Below are positions 1 to 8,113 of a DNA stretch of 64,000 nucleotides, in pieces. The notes under the pieces were generated by a model. The model searched no databases, was not told where the DNA came from, and saw only the letters and a program-made list of their open reading frames with translations. The translations under genes were made by a program, and so were the position numbers. Within the stretch, counting starts at the first letter, position 1; each line of letters starts with the position of its first letter. Source of the stretch: Curvibacter sp. CHRR-16 (GTDB lineage Bacteria > Pseudomonadota > Gammaproteobacteria > Burkholderiales > Burkholderiaceae_C); NCBI RefSeq assembly GCF_018474005.1, contig NZ_JAHCSH010000002.1, positions 372,001-436,000 of the forward strand, in the 5' to 3' direction.

Positions 1-455
1 CCGGTGCTGACCTTGGTAGCCACCACAAACACCTTGGGGCTGCGGCTGGCAGCCAAGCGTTCAAAGTCGATATGCAGTTGCAAGAACTGGCGCAGCGGGT
101 TGATGTCCAACGGATTGGTTTGGTAGGGCGATACGGACTGCGCCCAAAAGTTGTTGACCGCATTGCTGAGCATGCGTGGCAAGCCCGGCAGCGCAGACTG
201 CAGCGCACCCATGGCGATAACGCCTTCCCATAAACCGCGCAGCGACTTGCGGGCTGCTTCGCGTTCTTTGTCGGGCGACTGGCCCTCGGCCTGCGCCAGC
301 CCGTTGGCCAGCGCCACGGCATTCATGGCCCCGGCGCTGGTGCCGCTGATGCCGTCAAACGCGATGCGACCATCTTCTAGCAGGGCATCCAGCACGCCCC
401 AAGTAAACGCACCGTGGGAGCCTCCGCCCTGCAGGGCGAGGTTGATTAAAGCCAT
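1..455 (-). CDS. Patatin-like phospholipase, 3' truncated by the window edge
   Basis: The gene reads off the left edge, so only the first ~151 residues are visible. They show the patatin hallmarks: a glycine-rich oxyanion-hole motif GGGSHG (residues 10-15) and the nucleophile elbow GTSAG with Ser40. Patatin-family proteins are lipid acyl hydrolases using a Ser-Asp dyad; the Asp would lie in the missing part. No signal peptide is seen, so a cytoplasmic or secreted-effector role cannot be separated. The start is the ATG at 455-453, preceded by a strong AGGAGGTG Shine-Dalgarno sequence. It lies downstream of the DoxX gene on the same strand with an 80-base gap holding a weak hairpin. Substrate unknown; family call is firm. 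Confidence 0.85.
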   Translation of the reverse strand, partial: MALINLALQGGGSHGAFTWGVLDALLEDGRIAFDGISGTSAGAMNAVALANGLAQAEGQSPDKEREAARKSLRGLWEGVIAMGALQSALPGLPRMLSNAVNNFWAQSVSPYQTNPLDINPLRQFLQLHIDFERLAASRSPKVFVVATKVST

Positions 456-481
456 ACACACACCTCCTACAGACACCAATG

Positions 482-505
482 AACAAAGCCTCCAGCAGGG
501 GGGCT
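482..505 (-). terminator. Weak candidate terminator behind the DoxX gene
   Basis: Read on the minus strand, the stretch after the DoxX stop codon can form a short stem AGCC/GGCT extended by two more pairs across one mismatch, loop CTGCT, followed by TTTGTT. The stem is short, so termination may be only partial before the patatin gene. Confidence 0.3.
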
Positions 506-535
506 CCAGCCTTGGGTGTGCAGATTAGCACGGGC

Positions 536-964
536 TTATGAACGTTGGCGACGGGCGTCCAAACTCCAAGCACCTGCGCCTTGGGCTGCCAGCACCAGTA
601 AACCACCGGCTATAGCGATGTTCTTGAAGAACAGCAGCTGCACCACAAAAGCTTGATCCGCAGGCACAGCCCAGAAGGGGTGGAAAAAGAAGCTAGCGGC
701 CAAGGTAAACAGCGCCAGCACCACCGCAGCGATGCGAGTACCAAAACCTGTAACGAGCGCTACGCTGCCCAAAATTTCGACCGTGAGGGCCAGCACTGCA
801 CCCACTGCAGGCAGTGGCAAGCCCGCAGAGGCGATGTAGCCCACGGTGCCCGAAAAACCAGCCAACTTGCTAATGCCTGCGGGCAAAAACAAGAGGGCCA
901 ACAGCACGCGGCCCGCCAAGTTAAGGGCGTTCTGGACTGGGGCGGGAAAAGTAATGGTGTTCAT
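536..964 (-). CDS. DoxX family membrane protein
   Basis: A 142-residue hydrophobic protein with four predicted membrane helices and the DoxX-type N-terminal pattern (NLAGRVLLALLFLPAGISKL, then GTVGYIASAGLP). DoxX/DoxD-like proteins are small inner-membrane proteins, some linked to quinone redox or thiol oxidation, but most lack a proven role. The ATG at 964 is chosen over an in-frame ATG 18 bases upstream because AAGGAG sits 7 bases before it. It is transcribed divergently from a CrgA-like LysR regulator, a very common arrangement for DoxX genes in Burkholderiales, which suggests the regulator controls it, perhaps in response to an electrophile or quinone (inference). Confidence 0.85.
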   Translation of the reverse strand: MNTITFPAPVQNALNLAGRVLLALLFLPAGISKLAGFSGTVGYIASAGLPLPAVGAVLALTVEILGSVALVTGFGTRIAAVVLALFTLAASFFFHPFWAVPADQAFVVQLLFFKNIAIAGGLLVLAAQGAGAWSLDARRQRS

Positions 965-1053
965 GGTGGTAGCTCCTTGCATTTCATACAGTGTTGCGAT
1001 GGGTGAACTATATCCGCCAACAATGACCCTGAAAATGCCCTTTAATGGATATC

Positions 1054-1067
1054 ATTGTTGCCACAAT
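1054..1067. promoter_or_regulatory. Inverted repeat ATTGT-N4-ACAAT at the LysR start
   Basis: A perfect 5-bp inverted repeat with a 4-bp spacer sits between the divergent DoxX and LysR genes, touching the preferred LysR start codon. LysR proteins usually bind imperfect dyads of this AT-rich kind, so this is a candidate operator for autoregulation and control of the DoxX gene. Confidence 0.35.
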
Positions 1068-1983
1068 GGAACAATCATCCACCAGCATAGACCCCAATGA
1101 CCTGCTGATTTTCGCCCGGGTGGCCGAGCTGGGCAGCTTTAGCCGCGCAGCCGAGAAGCTGGGTCTGCCCAAGTCCAGCGTGTCGCGCCGTTTGGCTGCG
1201 CTGGAGCAACGTTTGGGCGAGCGCTTGCTGCTGCGCACCACCCGACGCCAAACCCTGACGGAGCTGGGCACCCAATTGTTGGAACACGCCCAGCAGGTTG
1301 CGCAAGAAGTGCAAGCCGTGCAAGACCTGAGCGAGCATCGGCAAACCACCCCCAGCGGGCGACTGCGCGTGTCCATGCCCGCCGACTTGACCACCCTGCT
1401 GCTGGCCAAGCACTTGGCCGACTTTGCCGCGCAGTACCCCCACATAGCGCTGGAGATCGATTTATCGGCCCGCCGGGTGGATTTGCTGGGCGAAGGCTTT
1501 GACGTGGTGCTGCGCGCAGGCATATTGACCGACGACAACCTGCTGGCCGCGCGCAAGCTGTGCGACCTATCCTCCAGCCTGTACGCCGCCCCCAGCTATC
1601 TGGCACGCCATGGCGAGCCGCACACCCCCGCCGACTTGCAGCAGCACCACACCGTGCGCCTGCAGCGCAGCAGTGGCGAACTAGCGCCCTGGCCGCTGCG
1701 CTGCGGGGAGCAAACTGAGCACGCCAGCCCCCCATGCCGCCTGAGCGCCAATGCGCCCGACTTGGTACTGCGCTGGGTGGTTGCAGGCTGCGGCATTGGC
1801 TCAGTGCCCAATGCACTGGCGCGCCGCGACTGGGAGCAAGGCGCATTGGTGCGCGTGCTGCCCGATTGGCAACTGCCTACCGTACCTATATCGGCCGTGT
1901 TTCCGGGCCGCAAGCTCATGCCACCCAAAACCCGGGTGTTCATCGACATGCTGCACAGGGCTTTTAGCGAGAACGGGCTGTAA
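1066..1983 (+). CDS. LysR family transcriptional regulator (CrgA-like)
   Basis: A 305-residue LysR regulator. The N-terminal winged helix-turn-helix is clear (DLLIFARVAELGSFSRAAE, then LPKSSVSRRLAALEQRLGER) and is followed by the usual effector-binding domain. The SRAAEKLG...KSSVSRR pattern is the CrgA/DhcR-like subgroup that often controls oxidoreductases and DoxX genes. The start is uncertain: ATG at 1066 gives the usual N-terminal spacing to the helix-turn-helix, while ATG at 1045 would add seven residues; neither has a good Shine-Dalgarno sequence. It is divergent from the DoxX gene, which is its most likely target. Confidence 0.88.
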   Translation: MEQSSTSIDPNDLLIFARVAELGSFSRAAEKLGLPKSSVSRRLAALEQRLGERLLLRTTRRQTLTELGTQLLEHAQQVAQEVQAVQDLSEHRQTTPSGRLRVSMPADLTTLLLAKHLADFAAQYPHIALEIDLSARRVDLLGEGFDVVLRAGILTDDNLLAARKLCDLSSSLYAAPSYLARHGEPHTPADLQQHHTVRLQRSSGELAPWPLRCGEQTEHASPPCRLSANAPDLVLRWVVAGCGIGSVPNALARRDWEQGALVRVLPDWQLPTVPISAVFPGRKLMPPKTRVFIDMLHRAFSENGL

Positions 1984-2013
1984 CTCGCCAGCATTGCTGT
2001 TTTCTCGCTACCG

Positions 2014-2958
2014 TCATCGGGCAAAAACAGATTGAACGAGCGATGCCACATCACCATCATGCTGCAGTCCTAGCTTGTGTGCAGTCGGTGTGTGCAAAGG
2101 CGGATACGCGGCAAAAAGCTTTTGGATTACGGGATCGGGTTGGTATTGCACCAAGTCTCGGCGATCGGTGCCCAATCGATGTACCAGAGCGGCAACCACC
2201 TCCTGCATCTGCAGGCAAAGTGCAGGCATTTGGTACACCCGCCCCACATGGGATGGGGGAAGATCAACAAGCGAAGCTAAGAGCAAATTGTTGACCGCCG
2301 CCTTGAGCGACAACCACCACGCAGTTCCCTCGGGGCTCACAGGAAGGGTGATGGACTGTCCTTGAGCAAGTACCCAGAACACATCACTCATAAAGGCCGA
2401 CATCAGACCTTGGGATGAGGCAGGACGCGCAACGATGCCAGGCAAACGCAAAGCGCATCCGTCTACCCATCCGCGCCGTGTTGCATCGGCCACCAGCAGT
2501 TCGCAAGCACGTTTATGCACGCCATAACTCAAACTTGGCAACGCAGGCGTTTGCTCATCCACTGCGGGGGGAAGGTTCTCACCATAAACAGCGATGGAGC
2601 TGGCATAGACAAACCGAGCATGTATTTCATGCTCGCCCAAGGCCTGCAACCAATCGGCTGTTGCATCCAGATTCACGCGTCGCCCTAAGGCATAGTTTTT
2701 CTCTGCTGTCCCGCCTGGGACACTGGCCAGATGTATCACGATATCGGGCCGCAATGCACAGACCTTTTCCAGCACGGCGGGATCGGCAACACTGCCCTCT
2801 ATGGGCAGCAAGCGGGCATCTGCGCTCTCAGAAGGCACGTGCAAATCGACAGCCACCAAGCACTCCAACGAGGATGCCCATGAGGATGATTGGAGCAATG
2901 TCTTGACGAGTGCAGAACCGATAAACCCACCAGCACCAGTAACAACGACGCGTGTCAT
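2014..2958 (-). CDS. NAD-dependent epimerase/dehydratase family (DenD-like SDR)
   Basis: A 314-residue extended short-chain dehydrogenase. The Rossmann motif VTGAGGFIG lies at residues 6-14; the catalytic set is Ser120/121, Tyr145 and Lys149 (SYGVHK). The segment GGTAEKNYALGRRVNLDAT resembles D-erythronate dehydrogenase (DenD) and related sugar-acid dehydrogenases, so it probably oxidises a hydroxy-acid rather than epimerising a nucleotide sugar (inference). It is the last gene of the catabolic operon. The ATG at 2958 overlaps the stop of the preceding gene (ATGA), implying translational coupling; an ATG two codons earlier is the alternative. Its job in an aromatic pathway is unclear; it may reduce or oxidise a late aliphatic intermediate. 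Confidence 0.82.
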   Translation of the reverse strand: MTRVVVTGAGGFIGSALVKTLLQSSSWASSLECLVAVDLHVPSESADARLLPIEGSVADPAVLEKVCALRPDIVIHLASVPGGTAEKNYALGRRVNLDATADWLQALGEHEIHARFVYASSIAVYGENLPPAVDEQTPALPSLSYGVHKRACELLVADATRRGWVDGCALRLPGIVARPASSQGLMSAFMSDVFWVLAQGQSITLPVSPEGTAWWLSLKAAVNNLLLASLVDLPPSHVGRVYQMPALCLQMQEVVAALVHRLGTDRRDLVQYQPDPVIQKLFAAYPPLHTPTAHKLGLQHDGDVASLVQSVFAR

Positions 2959-3941
2959 GGGCAATACTTCGCAACGCGTTGTTCAATTACACCGAATGGG
3001 CCGGGTGAACCGTCGTCCCATAGCGCTTGCATTCGCACGCGATCACCAAAGCGCATGAAAGGGGTGCTGCTTTGTCCATGGTCAATGATTTCAATGACTC
3101 GCCGCTCTGCAATGCATGCCGAACCTGCAGTCCGTGCAGCGTTGGAGACCGTGCCCGAGCCGACAATACAACCCGCCGTAAGTCGGCGCGTATGGGCGGC
3201 ATGTGCAATCAATTGTCCAAAATGGAAATTCATTTCTCCCCCATGGGGTTGACCAAAATGGTCGCCATTCCATTGCACCTGCAGAGGCATTTGCACCCGT
3301 CCACCATGCCACGCAGCGCCTAGTTCATCGGGCGTCACGGCAAGTGGGGCAAATGCCGTCGAGGGCTTGGCTTGCACAAAACCAAAACCCGTTTTCATTT
3401 CATGCGGCCCCAGCGCACGCAGGCTCCAGTCATTGATCTGTACAACCAGACGCACACAATCGAGTGCAGATGCCGCATCCACCCCCATAGGCACGGCTGC
3501 AGTAATCACGCCGAACTCACCCTCGAAATCAATCCCATCTTCCTCTCGGGGTAAAAACACATCGTCGTGCGGCCCCAAGAAGTCATCACTGGCACCTTGG
3601 TACATCATGGGCACTGTCTCTACCAATGGTGGTGCAGGTTTGTTGAAGGCCCGATCCATCAAATTACTGTGATTGAGGAAAGCGGAGCCATCCAACCACT
3701 GCGGGCTGCGTGGCAAAGGCGCGGTACAGGCAGCCGGGTCAAACGCAAAAGCGCTCGGTGCCGTGCCAGCATTCAAGGCTGCATACAAGGCTTGCAGCGG
3801 TTCATACACCGTATCCCAGTGCTGCAAAGCATTCAGTAGCGTGGGAGCTATTGCCTGCGCTGAGACTGCTTGCTGCATATCGCGGGATACCAGCAGCAAC
3901 TGACCATCTATCTGGGCGTTTCGCAAAGTTGCAAATTTCAT
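2955..3941 (-). CDS. Fumarylacetoacetate hydrolase family protein
   Basis: A 328-residue protein with an N-terminal cap and a C-terminal FAH catalytic domain. The acidic metal-binding pattern is visible as EEDGIDFEGEFGVI, followed by INDWSLR and the TAGCIVGSGTVSN segment typical of the family. FAH-family enzymes hydrolyse C-C bonds of 1,3-diketo acids or decarboxylate/hydrate ring-cleavage products with Mg2+ or Mn2+. The length and N-terminus (MKFATLRN...DGQLLLVSRD) match the fumarylacetoacetase-like group seen in homogentisate, gentisate and meta-cleavage pathways. It sits between the cupin and the epimerase genes and overlaps the latter. It probably acts late, cleaving an acylpyruvate-type product; the exact substrate is unknown. 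Confidence 0.88.
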   Translation of the reverse strand: MKFATLRNAQIDGQLLLVSRDMQQAVSAQAIAPTLLNALQHWDTVYEPLQALYAALNAGTAPSAFAFDPAACTAPLPRSPQWLDGSAFLNHSNLMDRAFNKPAPPLVETVPMMYQGASDDFLGPHDDVFLPREEDGIDFEGEFGVITAAVPMGVDAASALDCVRLVVQINDWSLRALGPHEMKTGFGFVQAKPSTAFAPLAVTPDELGAAWHGGRVQMPLQVQWNGDHFGQPHGGEMNFHFGQLIAHAAHTRRLTAGCIVGSGTVSNAARTAGSACIAERRVIEIIDHGQSSTPFMRFGDRVRMQALWDDGSPGPFGVIEQRVAKYCP

Positions 3942-3964
3942 GGGGAATGTCCTGAAAGAAAGGG

Positions 3965-4546
3965 CTATGTGCTAGCCGCAAGTGACTGCGCAATAGCGGC
4001 GTCGTACACGCCATCGACCAACACAAACAGCATTCGGCAAGGCTTGCCTGAACGATTGGCCCAAGCGTGGTTGGTACCGCGTTGCACCACCACACTGCCC
4101 GGCTTCAACGGCACTTCTGCGTTGTCCAAAATTAAAACCACCTCCCCCTCTATAACCACACCATAGTCCACAGACTGCGTGCGATGCATCAAGGGATGTG
4201 GTGAATGCGCATGGACGGTCGATGCCGCTGCATCCCCTATCTGGTCAAAGGCCGCTTGCATGCGTTGCGCGCCTTGTTTCAAAAATTCATCGGTATCCGG
4301 GGGAATGTCTACAAAGCGAATACGGGTACCCTGTGGTGGCGGTGGCAGGACAACTGGCCCCAATGTCGGATCAGGGCCGTTATCTACCAAGACAGGACAA
4401 CCTTGGGTGCTCCAAACTTCATGAAAAAAAGTACCGGGTATGGCGGCCATAGGAAGTACCGTGGGCAAAGGGCCGTTGGATACCAACACCGCTTGGCCTT
4501 TCTCGTTATGGCCAGTGACAACCCGATGGATGGGAGGAAAAGACAT
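3965..4546 (-). CDS. Cupin domain-containing protein
   Basis: A 193-residue protein whose C-terminal half is a single cupin barrel: HRTQSVDYGVVIEGEV (about 121-136) and PGSVVVQRGTNHAWANRSG (about 149-167). Single-domain cupins of this type include non-enzymatic binders and metal-dependent isomerases or dioxygenases of aromatic pathways; the canonical metal residues are only partly recognisable here, so catalysis is not certain. The ATG at 4546 is chosen because AGGAG lies 7 bases upstream; an upstream in-frame start would overlap the preceding gene by 50 bases. The Shine-Dalgarno sequence overlaps the stop of the cyclase-family gene, suggesting coupled translation. Confidence 0.82.
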   Translation of the reverse strand: MSFPPIHRVVTGHNEKGQAVLVSNGPLPTVLPMAAIPGTFFHEVWSTQGCPVLVDNGPDPTLGPVVLPPPPQGTRIRFVDIPPDTDEFLKQGAQRMQAAFDQIGDAAASTVHAHSPHPLMHRTQSVDYGVVIEGEVVLILDNAEVPLKPGSVVVQRGTNHAWANRSGKPCRMLFVLVDGVYDAAIAQSLAAST

Positions 4547-4556
4547 GCACTCACTC

Positions 4557-5354
4557 CTAGTTATCAAAAATTGCCACCGCACGCGTCCAACCAGCAGAAG
4601 CGCCACGGATCTTGTGCGGGAAGCAAGAAATCGTGAAACCTGTCGGCGGCAAGGCTTCTAGGTTGTGCAGCTTTTCAAGGTGGCAATACCCAATGTCACG
4701 ACCTGCCTTATGGCCTTCCCAAATGAGTGCTTTGTTGCCTGTTTCGGCCACGCGCTTAGCGGTGTAGGAGAACGGGGCATCCCAGCTCCAAGCGTCGGTA
4801 CCTGTGAGTCGCACGCCACGCTCTAGCAGATACATCGTGGCCTCATATCCCATTCCACAACCAGCCCCCAGATAGTCGCCATGGCCATAGCGTGAGCCAG
4901 CACGGGTATTGACCACCACGATATCCAACGCTTGCAGTGTGTGACCAATGCGGTTGAGTTCCGCTTGTACATCGGCTGCGGTGGCCACATAGCCATCGGG
5001 GAAGTGGCGAAAATCCAGTTTCACACCAGACTGAAAGCACCACTCTAAAGGCACCTCATCAATGGTGATAGAGGGACGTGATCCTCCGTTTTTGGCATCC
5101 TGAGTGGAGTGAAAGTGCCAAGGCGCATCAAGATGGGTTCCGTTATGGGTGGTCAGTGTGACCCACTCAGCAGCGGCAGCCTCACCATCGGGATAGTCCT
5201 CGGGATGGGTTCCCGGAAGCATGGCCATGAACTCTGGCAGCGTATCCGCATGCTTTTGGTACGTTATCTTGGGCGCCAGAGGTGGCGGGTCAGACAGAAC
5301 ATCGTTCTCCAAGTAAATGGACAAGTCGATAAAACGGCGTTGGGATTGGCTCAT
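4557..5354 (-). CDS. Cyclase family protein (kynurenine-formamidase-like metal hydrolase)
   Basis: A 265-residue member of the cyclase/formamidase family. The metal-binding signature HNGTHLDAPWH is at residues 70-80, with His70, His74, Asp76 and His80 as probable Zn or Mn ligands. Characterised relatives hydrolyse amides, lactones or cyclic diketones (kynurenine formamidase, isatin hydrolase). In this operon a lactone, amide or cyclic ketone intermediate is the likely substrate (inference). Start ATG 5354 has GGAGG upstream. It follows the MFS gene by 91 bases, the largest gap inside the operon, in which I see no clear terminator. Confidence 0.85.
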   Translation of the reverse strand: MSQSQRRFIDLSIYLENDVLSDPPPLAPKITYQKHADTLPEFMAMLPGTHPEDYPDGEAAAAEWVTLTTHNGTHLDAPWHFHSTQDAKNGGSRPSITIDEVPLEWCFQSGVKLDFRHFPDGYVATAADVQAELNRIGHTLQALDIVVVNTRAGSRYGHGDYLGAGCGMGYEATMYLLERGVRLTGTDAWSWDAPFSYTAKRVAETGNKALIWEGHKAGRDIGYCHLEKLHNLEALPPTGFTISCFPHKIRGASAGWTRAVAIFDN

Positions 5355-5445
5355 ATCAACAAACCTCCAGATTCACCCGTGCTCGCCCCAAAAGGGACGG
5401 ATGCACAACATAGGAAAAGAAATGTGCAAGGGGTCATAGTGCAAC

Positions 5446-6609
5446 TCATGCCACCCCCTGTGCAGGAGTCACTGCTGGTCTAACACGATGAATGCGGGCA
5501 AATGCCAACATGGCCAGCGCATCAATCACCAAAGCAGCAACACCCAAGCTGCCATAACCCAACACTTTGACCAAGGTGCCTCCCAATATGGGGCCAATGG
5601 CCGCGCCAAACATCAGCATCGCTGGGGTAGCAGCCAAGGCCCTGCCACTGGGATCCAAACGCGCCAGCACGCCAAAAGCGAATGTGTGGGTAAAGATCAT
5701 CACGGCTGCAAAAACAGCAGAGGCCACCGCATAGGGTGCAAAAATGGGCGAGTTCATGATGAGCACAACCAATAGCGCTTGCAGGGCAGGCCCGACGAAC
5801 AACACCTTGCTGGCGGCCCAGCGCTTTTCCAGCACCGCAGCTAACGCGGCAGGGAACAGATTTACCACGCCAAGGGCAATCAGCACGCCAGTAACCGCAT
5901 CCAAGCCGAAACCATGGTCACGGCCCACACGCTCCAAAAAGCTAAAGGTCATGGACTGCACCAAGCCCATGGCCGCAACGCCCACCACCCCCCACCACAC
6001 TGCCGCGGACAAGGGAGTGGAGGTTGCTGGGCGTTCGCTTTTCGCCTTGTCATCCGTATCAACCACGGGAAAGGCCAGTACCGCCGTCACAGCCGCCACA
6101 GCCATAACACCGGCAAACACTTGAAATAGCACCGAACCACCAAACTGAGACACCAACACCGGGGTTCCGCCTAGGAATGCAATAGCGAACACCCCCAACG
6201 CAATGCCCACCAATGCAAACAGTCGATGGGGGTTGCGACTGCGAGCAATGGTTCCATGCGTCACACTCAGTGCCAAACCGGCAGCCAAACCAACGACCGC
6301 ATGCAATACAGCCAACTGCGCAAATTGCGTGGTGGTAGATGCGATTACAAAGCCCACACAAGCCAAAGCAAAACCCAGCGCAACGGCAATACGCCCAGGT
6401 AAGGCCTGAATAAAAGGTGCCAAAACCAAGCTGGCTAGCACGGCACCAGCAAGAAACAATGTGACCAGTAGACCCGCTTGCTGGGGATCGAAGTGGTACA
6501 CCGAAATCAAGGTTCCCACCCAGACTGGCAAAGCCACCAGATCGACCATGCCAGCGCAATGGGCCACCATCAAGGCAATGCGGCCACGAACAGATTCAGT
6601 ACGTATCAT
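5446..6609 (-). CDS. MFS transporter
   Basis: A 387-residue polytopic inner-membrane protein with about twelve hydrophobic helices, the typical major facilitator layout. Conserved pieces include the first helix region (ALMVAHCAGMVDLVALPVWVG) broken by a short loop and a GVLARLDPSGRALA loop in the second half. MFS carriers in catabolic operons usually import an aromatic acid by proton symport or export a toxic intermediate; direction cannot be read from sequence. ATG 6609 has AGGAG upstream. It lies between the FAD monooxygenase and cyclase genes. I could not assign it to a subfamily with a known substrate. Confidence 0.82.
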   Translation of the reverse strand: MIRTESVRGRIALMVAHCAGMVDLVALPVWVGTLISVYHFDPQQAGLLVTLFLAGAVLASLVLAPFIQALPGRIAVALGFALACVGFVIASTTTQFAQLAVLHAVVGLAAGLALSVTHGTIARSRNPHRLFALVGIALGVFAIAFLGGTPVLVSQFGGSVLFQVFAGVMAVAAVTAVLAFPVVDTDDKAKSERPATSTPLSAAVWWGVVGVAAMGLVQSMTFSFLERVGRDHGFGLDAVTGVLIALGVVNLFPAALAAVLEKRWAASKVLFVGPALQALLVVLIMNSPIFAPYAVASAVFAAVMIFTHTFAFGVLARLDPSGRALAATPAMLMFGAAIGPILGGTLVKVLGYGSLGVAALVIDALAMLAFARIHRVRPAVTPAQGVA

Positions 6610-6626
6610 GTGTTTCTCCTAGGGCA

Positions 6627-7757
6627 TCAGATAGGTTCGGCCAGTGCCATGAGGGAGGTGCGCATAATCTGCGCATGCTCATTCTTGTCGCCACCAGCGA
6701 CCTCTATCTCACCTAGACGGGCTGAGTTCTGCACCACCATGCGACAACGCTCCCAGCGTCGCGCCTCAAAAGCAGCAATTCCTTGAGGAATATCTGCCGC
6801 ACGTCCCAACTCCTGCGCCAACACCAAGGCATCTTCGATGCCGATACAGGCACCGGAGGCCAAATGCGGGGTAGTGGCATGAACGGTGTCGCCAATCAGA
6901 ACCACCCGGCCCTGTGACCACGGACGGGGCATGAGCATGCCCTCCAGAGGCCGGTACACAATCTGCGAATCGGGCCCCAACTGGTCGCGAATACGCTGCA
7001 GCACCGGTGCAGGAAAGTCTGCCAACAAAGCCTTGAGCTTGTCCACAAAAGTGTCCGGCTCCACGTACTCATTGACGGGTTTAGGCTCTGTCACAAACAG
7101 GTACATCTCGGTGGCTGAAACTGGATTCACGCCGGGCTTGATCTTGGGCCCCATCCACATGGTGATGGTTTCAATCTCGGGTGGGCGTGGCAATACGGCA
7201 CGCCAAACGGCCTGTCCGCTGTACTGCGGTTTGGGGGCCTGCGGAAACAACGCCGTGCGTACCTTCGAGTACAGACCATCGGCTCCCACCACCAAGTCGT
7301 AACGCGCTGTGCGACCATCGGTAAAGCGCACATAAACCCCAGTCTCATCTTGAGTGATTTCACTGAAGGTGGATCCGAGAAATACCCGCGTACCGCAGGC
7401 ACGGGTGGCATTGGCCAATATTTTTGCCAACACTGGACGCATGATGGCCCCCCCACCGGGAACATCGGGTCTAGCCAGCCGCGGGGTGGGTATTTCAGCT
7501 ACCCGTGGCCCATGGGGGGCGCACAGGTGCACGCCATCAGCTGCGTAACCTTGCTCCAAAAAGGCATCCAATACATTGAGTTGCTCAAACGCGCGTAGCG
7601 TGGCCGGGCCTAGGCTGATACCGGCTCCGTAGCTTCGCCAGCCTGGATCTATCTCCACCAGGTCAACCTCTGCGCCCTGTTTGCGCAGTTCTATTGCGGC
7701 CGACATGCCTGAAAAACCACCACCAATAATGAGGATGCGTCGGAATTGCTGTGTCAT
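6627..7757 (-). CDS. FAD-dependent aromatic monooxygenase
   Basis: A 376-residue class A flavoprotein monooxygenase. It has the dinucleotide-binding motif IIGGGFSGMSAAIEL near the N-terminus, the second FAD signature VVLIGDTVHATTPH in the C-terminal third, and the linking motif VVGADGLYSKVR. Such enzymes use NAD(P)H and O2 to hydroxylate phenolic or heteroaromatic rings ortho or para to a hydroxyl. Within this operon it most likely makes the dihydroxy substrate for the ring-cleaving VOC protein (inference). The start at 7757 is preferred because it overlaps the Rieske stop (ATGA) and has AAGGAG upstream; longer in-frame extensions run into the upstream gene. Confidence 0.88.
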   Translation of the reverse strand: MTQQFRRILIIGGGFSGMSAAIELRKQGAEVDLVEIDPGWRSYGAGISLGPATLRAFEQLNVLDAFLEQGYAADGVHLCAPHGPRVAEIPTPRLARPDVPGGGAIMRPVLAKILANATRACGTRVFLGSTFSEITQDETGVYVRFTDGRTARYDLVVGADGLYSKVRTALFPQAPKPQYSGQAVWRAVLPRPPEIETITMWMGPKIKPGVNPVSATEMYLFVTEPKPVNEYVEPDTFVDKLKALLADFPAPVLQRIRDQLGPDSQIVYRPLEGMLMPRPWSQGRVVLIGDTVHATTPHLASGACIGIEDALVLAQELGRAADIPQGIAAFEARRWERCRMVVQNSARLGEIEVAGGDKNEHAQIMRTSLMALAEPI

Positions 7758-8104
7758 GGATATGTCTCCTTGTATGTTTTTTCGTCGATGTGTACTTCGC
7801 CCGATTCCTCGAGTCGCAGAGCAATCGATGTCAGCGATTGCCCCAAACACGGCCCCAAGGTGCACAGGCCGGTTTCAATTTCAAATTGCGCACCATGTGC
7901 TGCACACACGATGCGGTCACCAGTTGCATTCAAGTAAGCGTCTTTGCGCCATGCCATCGGGGTGTTGTGGTGCGGACAAGCATCCCGCCAGGCATACAGC
8001 CGCATGCCCTGACGCACCAGCAGCAGACTGTCTTGCCCCTGCCTCAGAGGATCAAAACCACGGGAGCCCCCATCGGGCACTTCATCTATATGGCACAAGC
8101 GCAT
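7754..8104 (-). CDS. Rieske [2Fe-2S] ferredoxin-like protein
   Basis: A 116-residue single-domain Rieske protein. The two ligand boxes are CPH (Cys43, His45) and CAAH (Cys67, His70), spaced as expected for a [2Fe-2S] cluster with two Cys and two His ligands. Free-standing Rieske ferredoxins normally shuttle electrons to a ring-hydroxylating dioxygenase or act as domains of reductases. No oxygenase alpha subunit or reductase gene is in the window, so its partner is either elsewhere or one of the unusual neighbours. It overlaps the FAD monooxygenase start by 4 bases and follows the VOC gene by 9 bases, so the three are surely co-translated. Confidence 0.9.
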   Translation of the reverse strand: MRLCHIDEVPDGGSRGFDPLRQGQDSLLLVRQGMRLYAWRDACPHHNTPMAWRKDAYLNATGDRIVCAAHGAQFEIETGLCTLGPCLGQSLTSIALRLEESGEVHIDEKTYKETYP

Positions 8105-8113
8105 GGTCGACCT

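Noticed and set aside
3965..4546. Cupin gene as a gentisate or homogentisate dioxygenase
   Set aside because: Those enzymes are larger (about 340 residues or more) or bicupins; this is a single small cupin with incomplete metal ligands.
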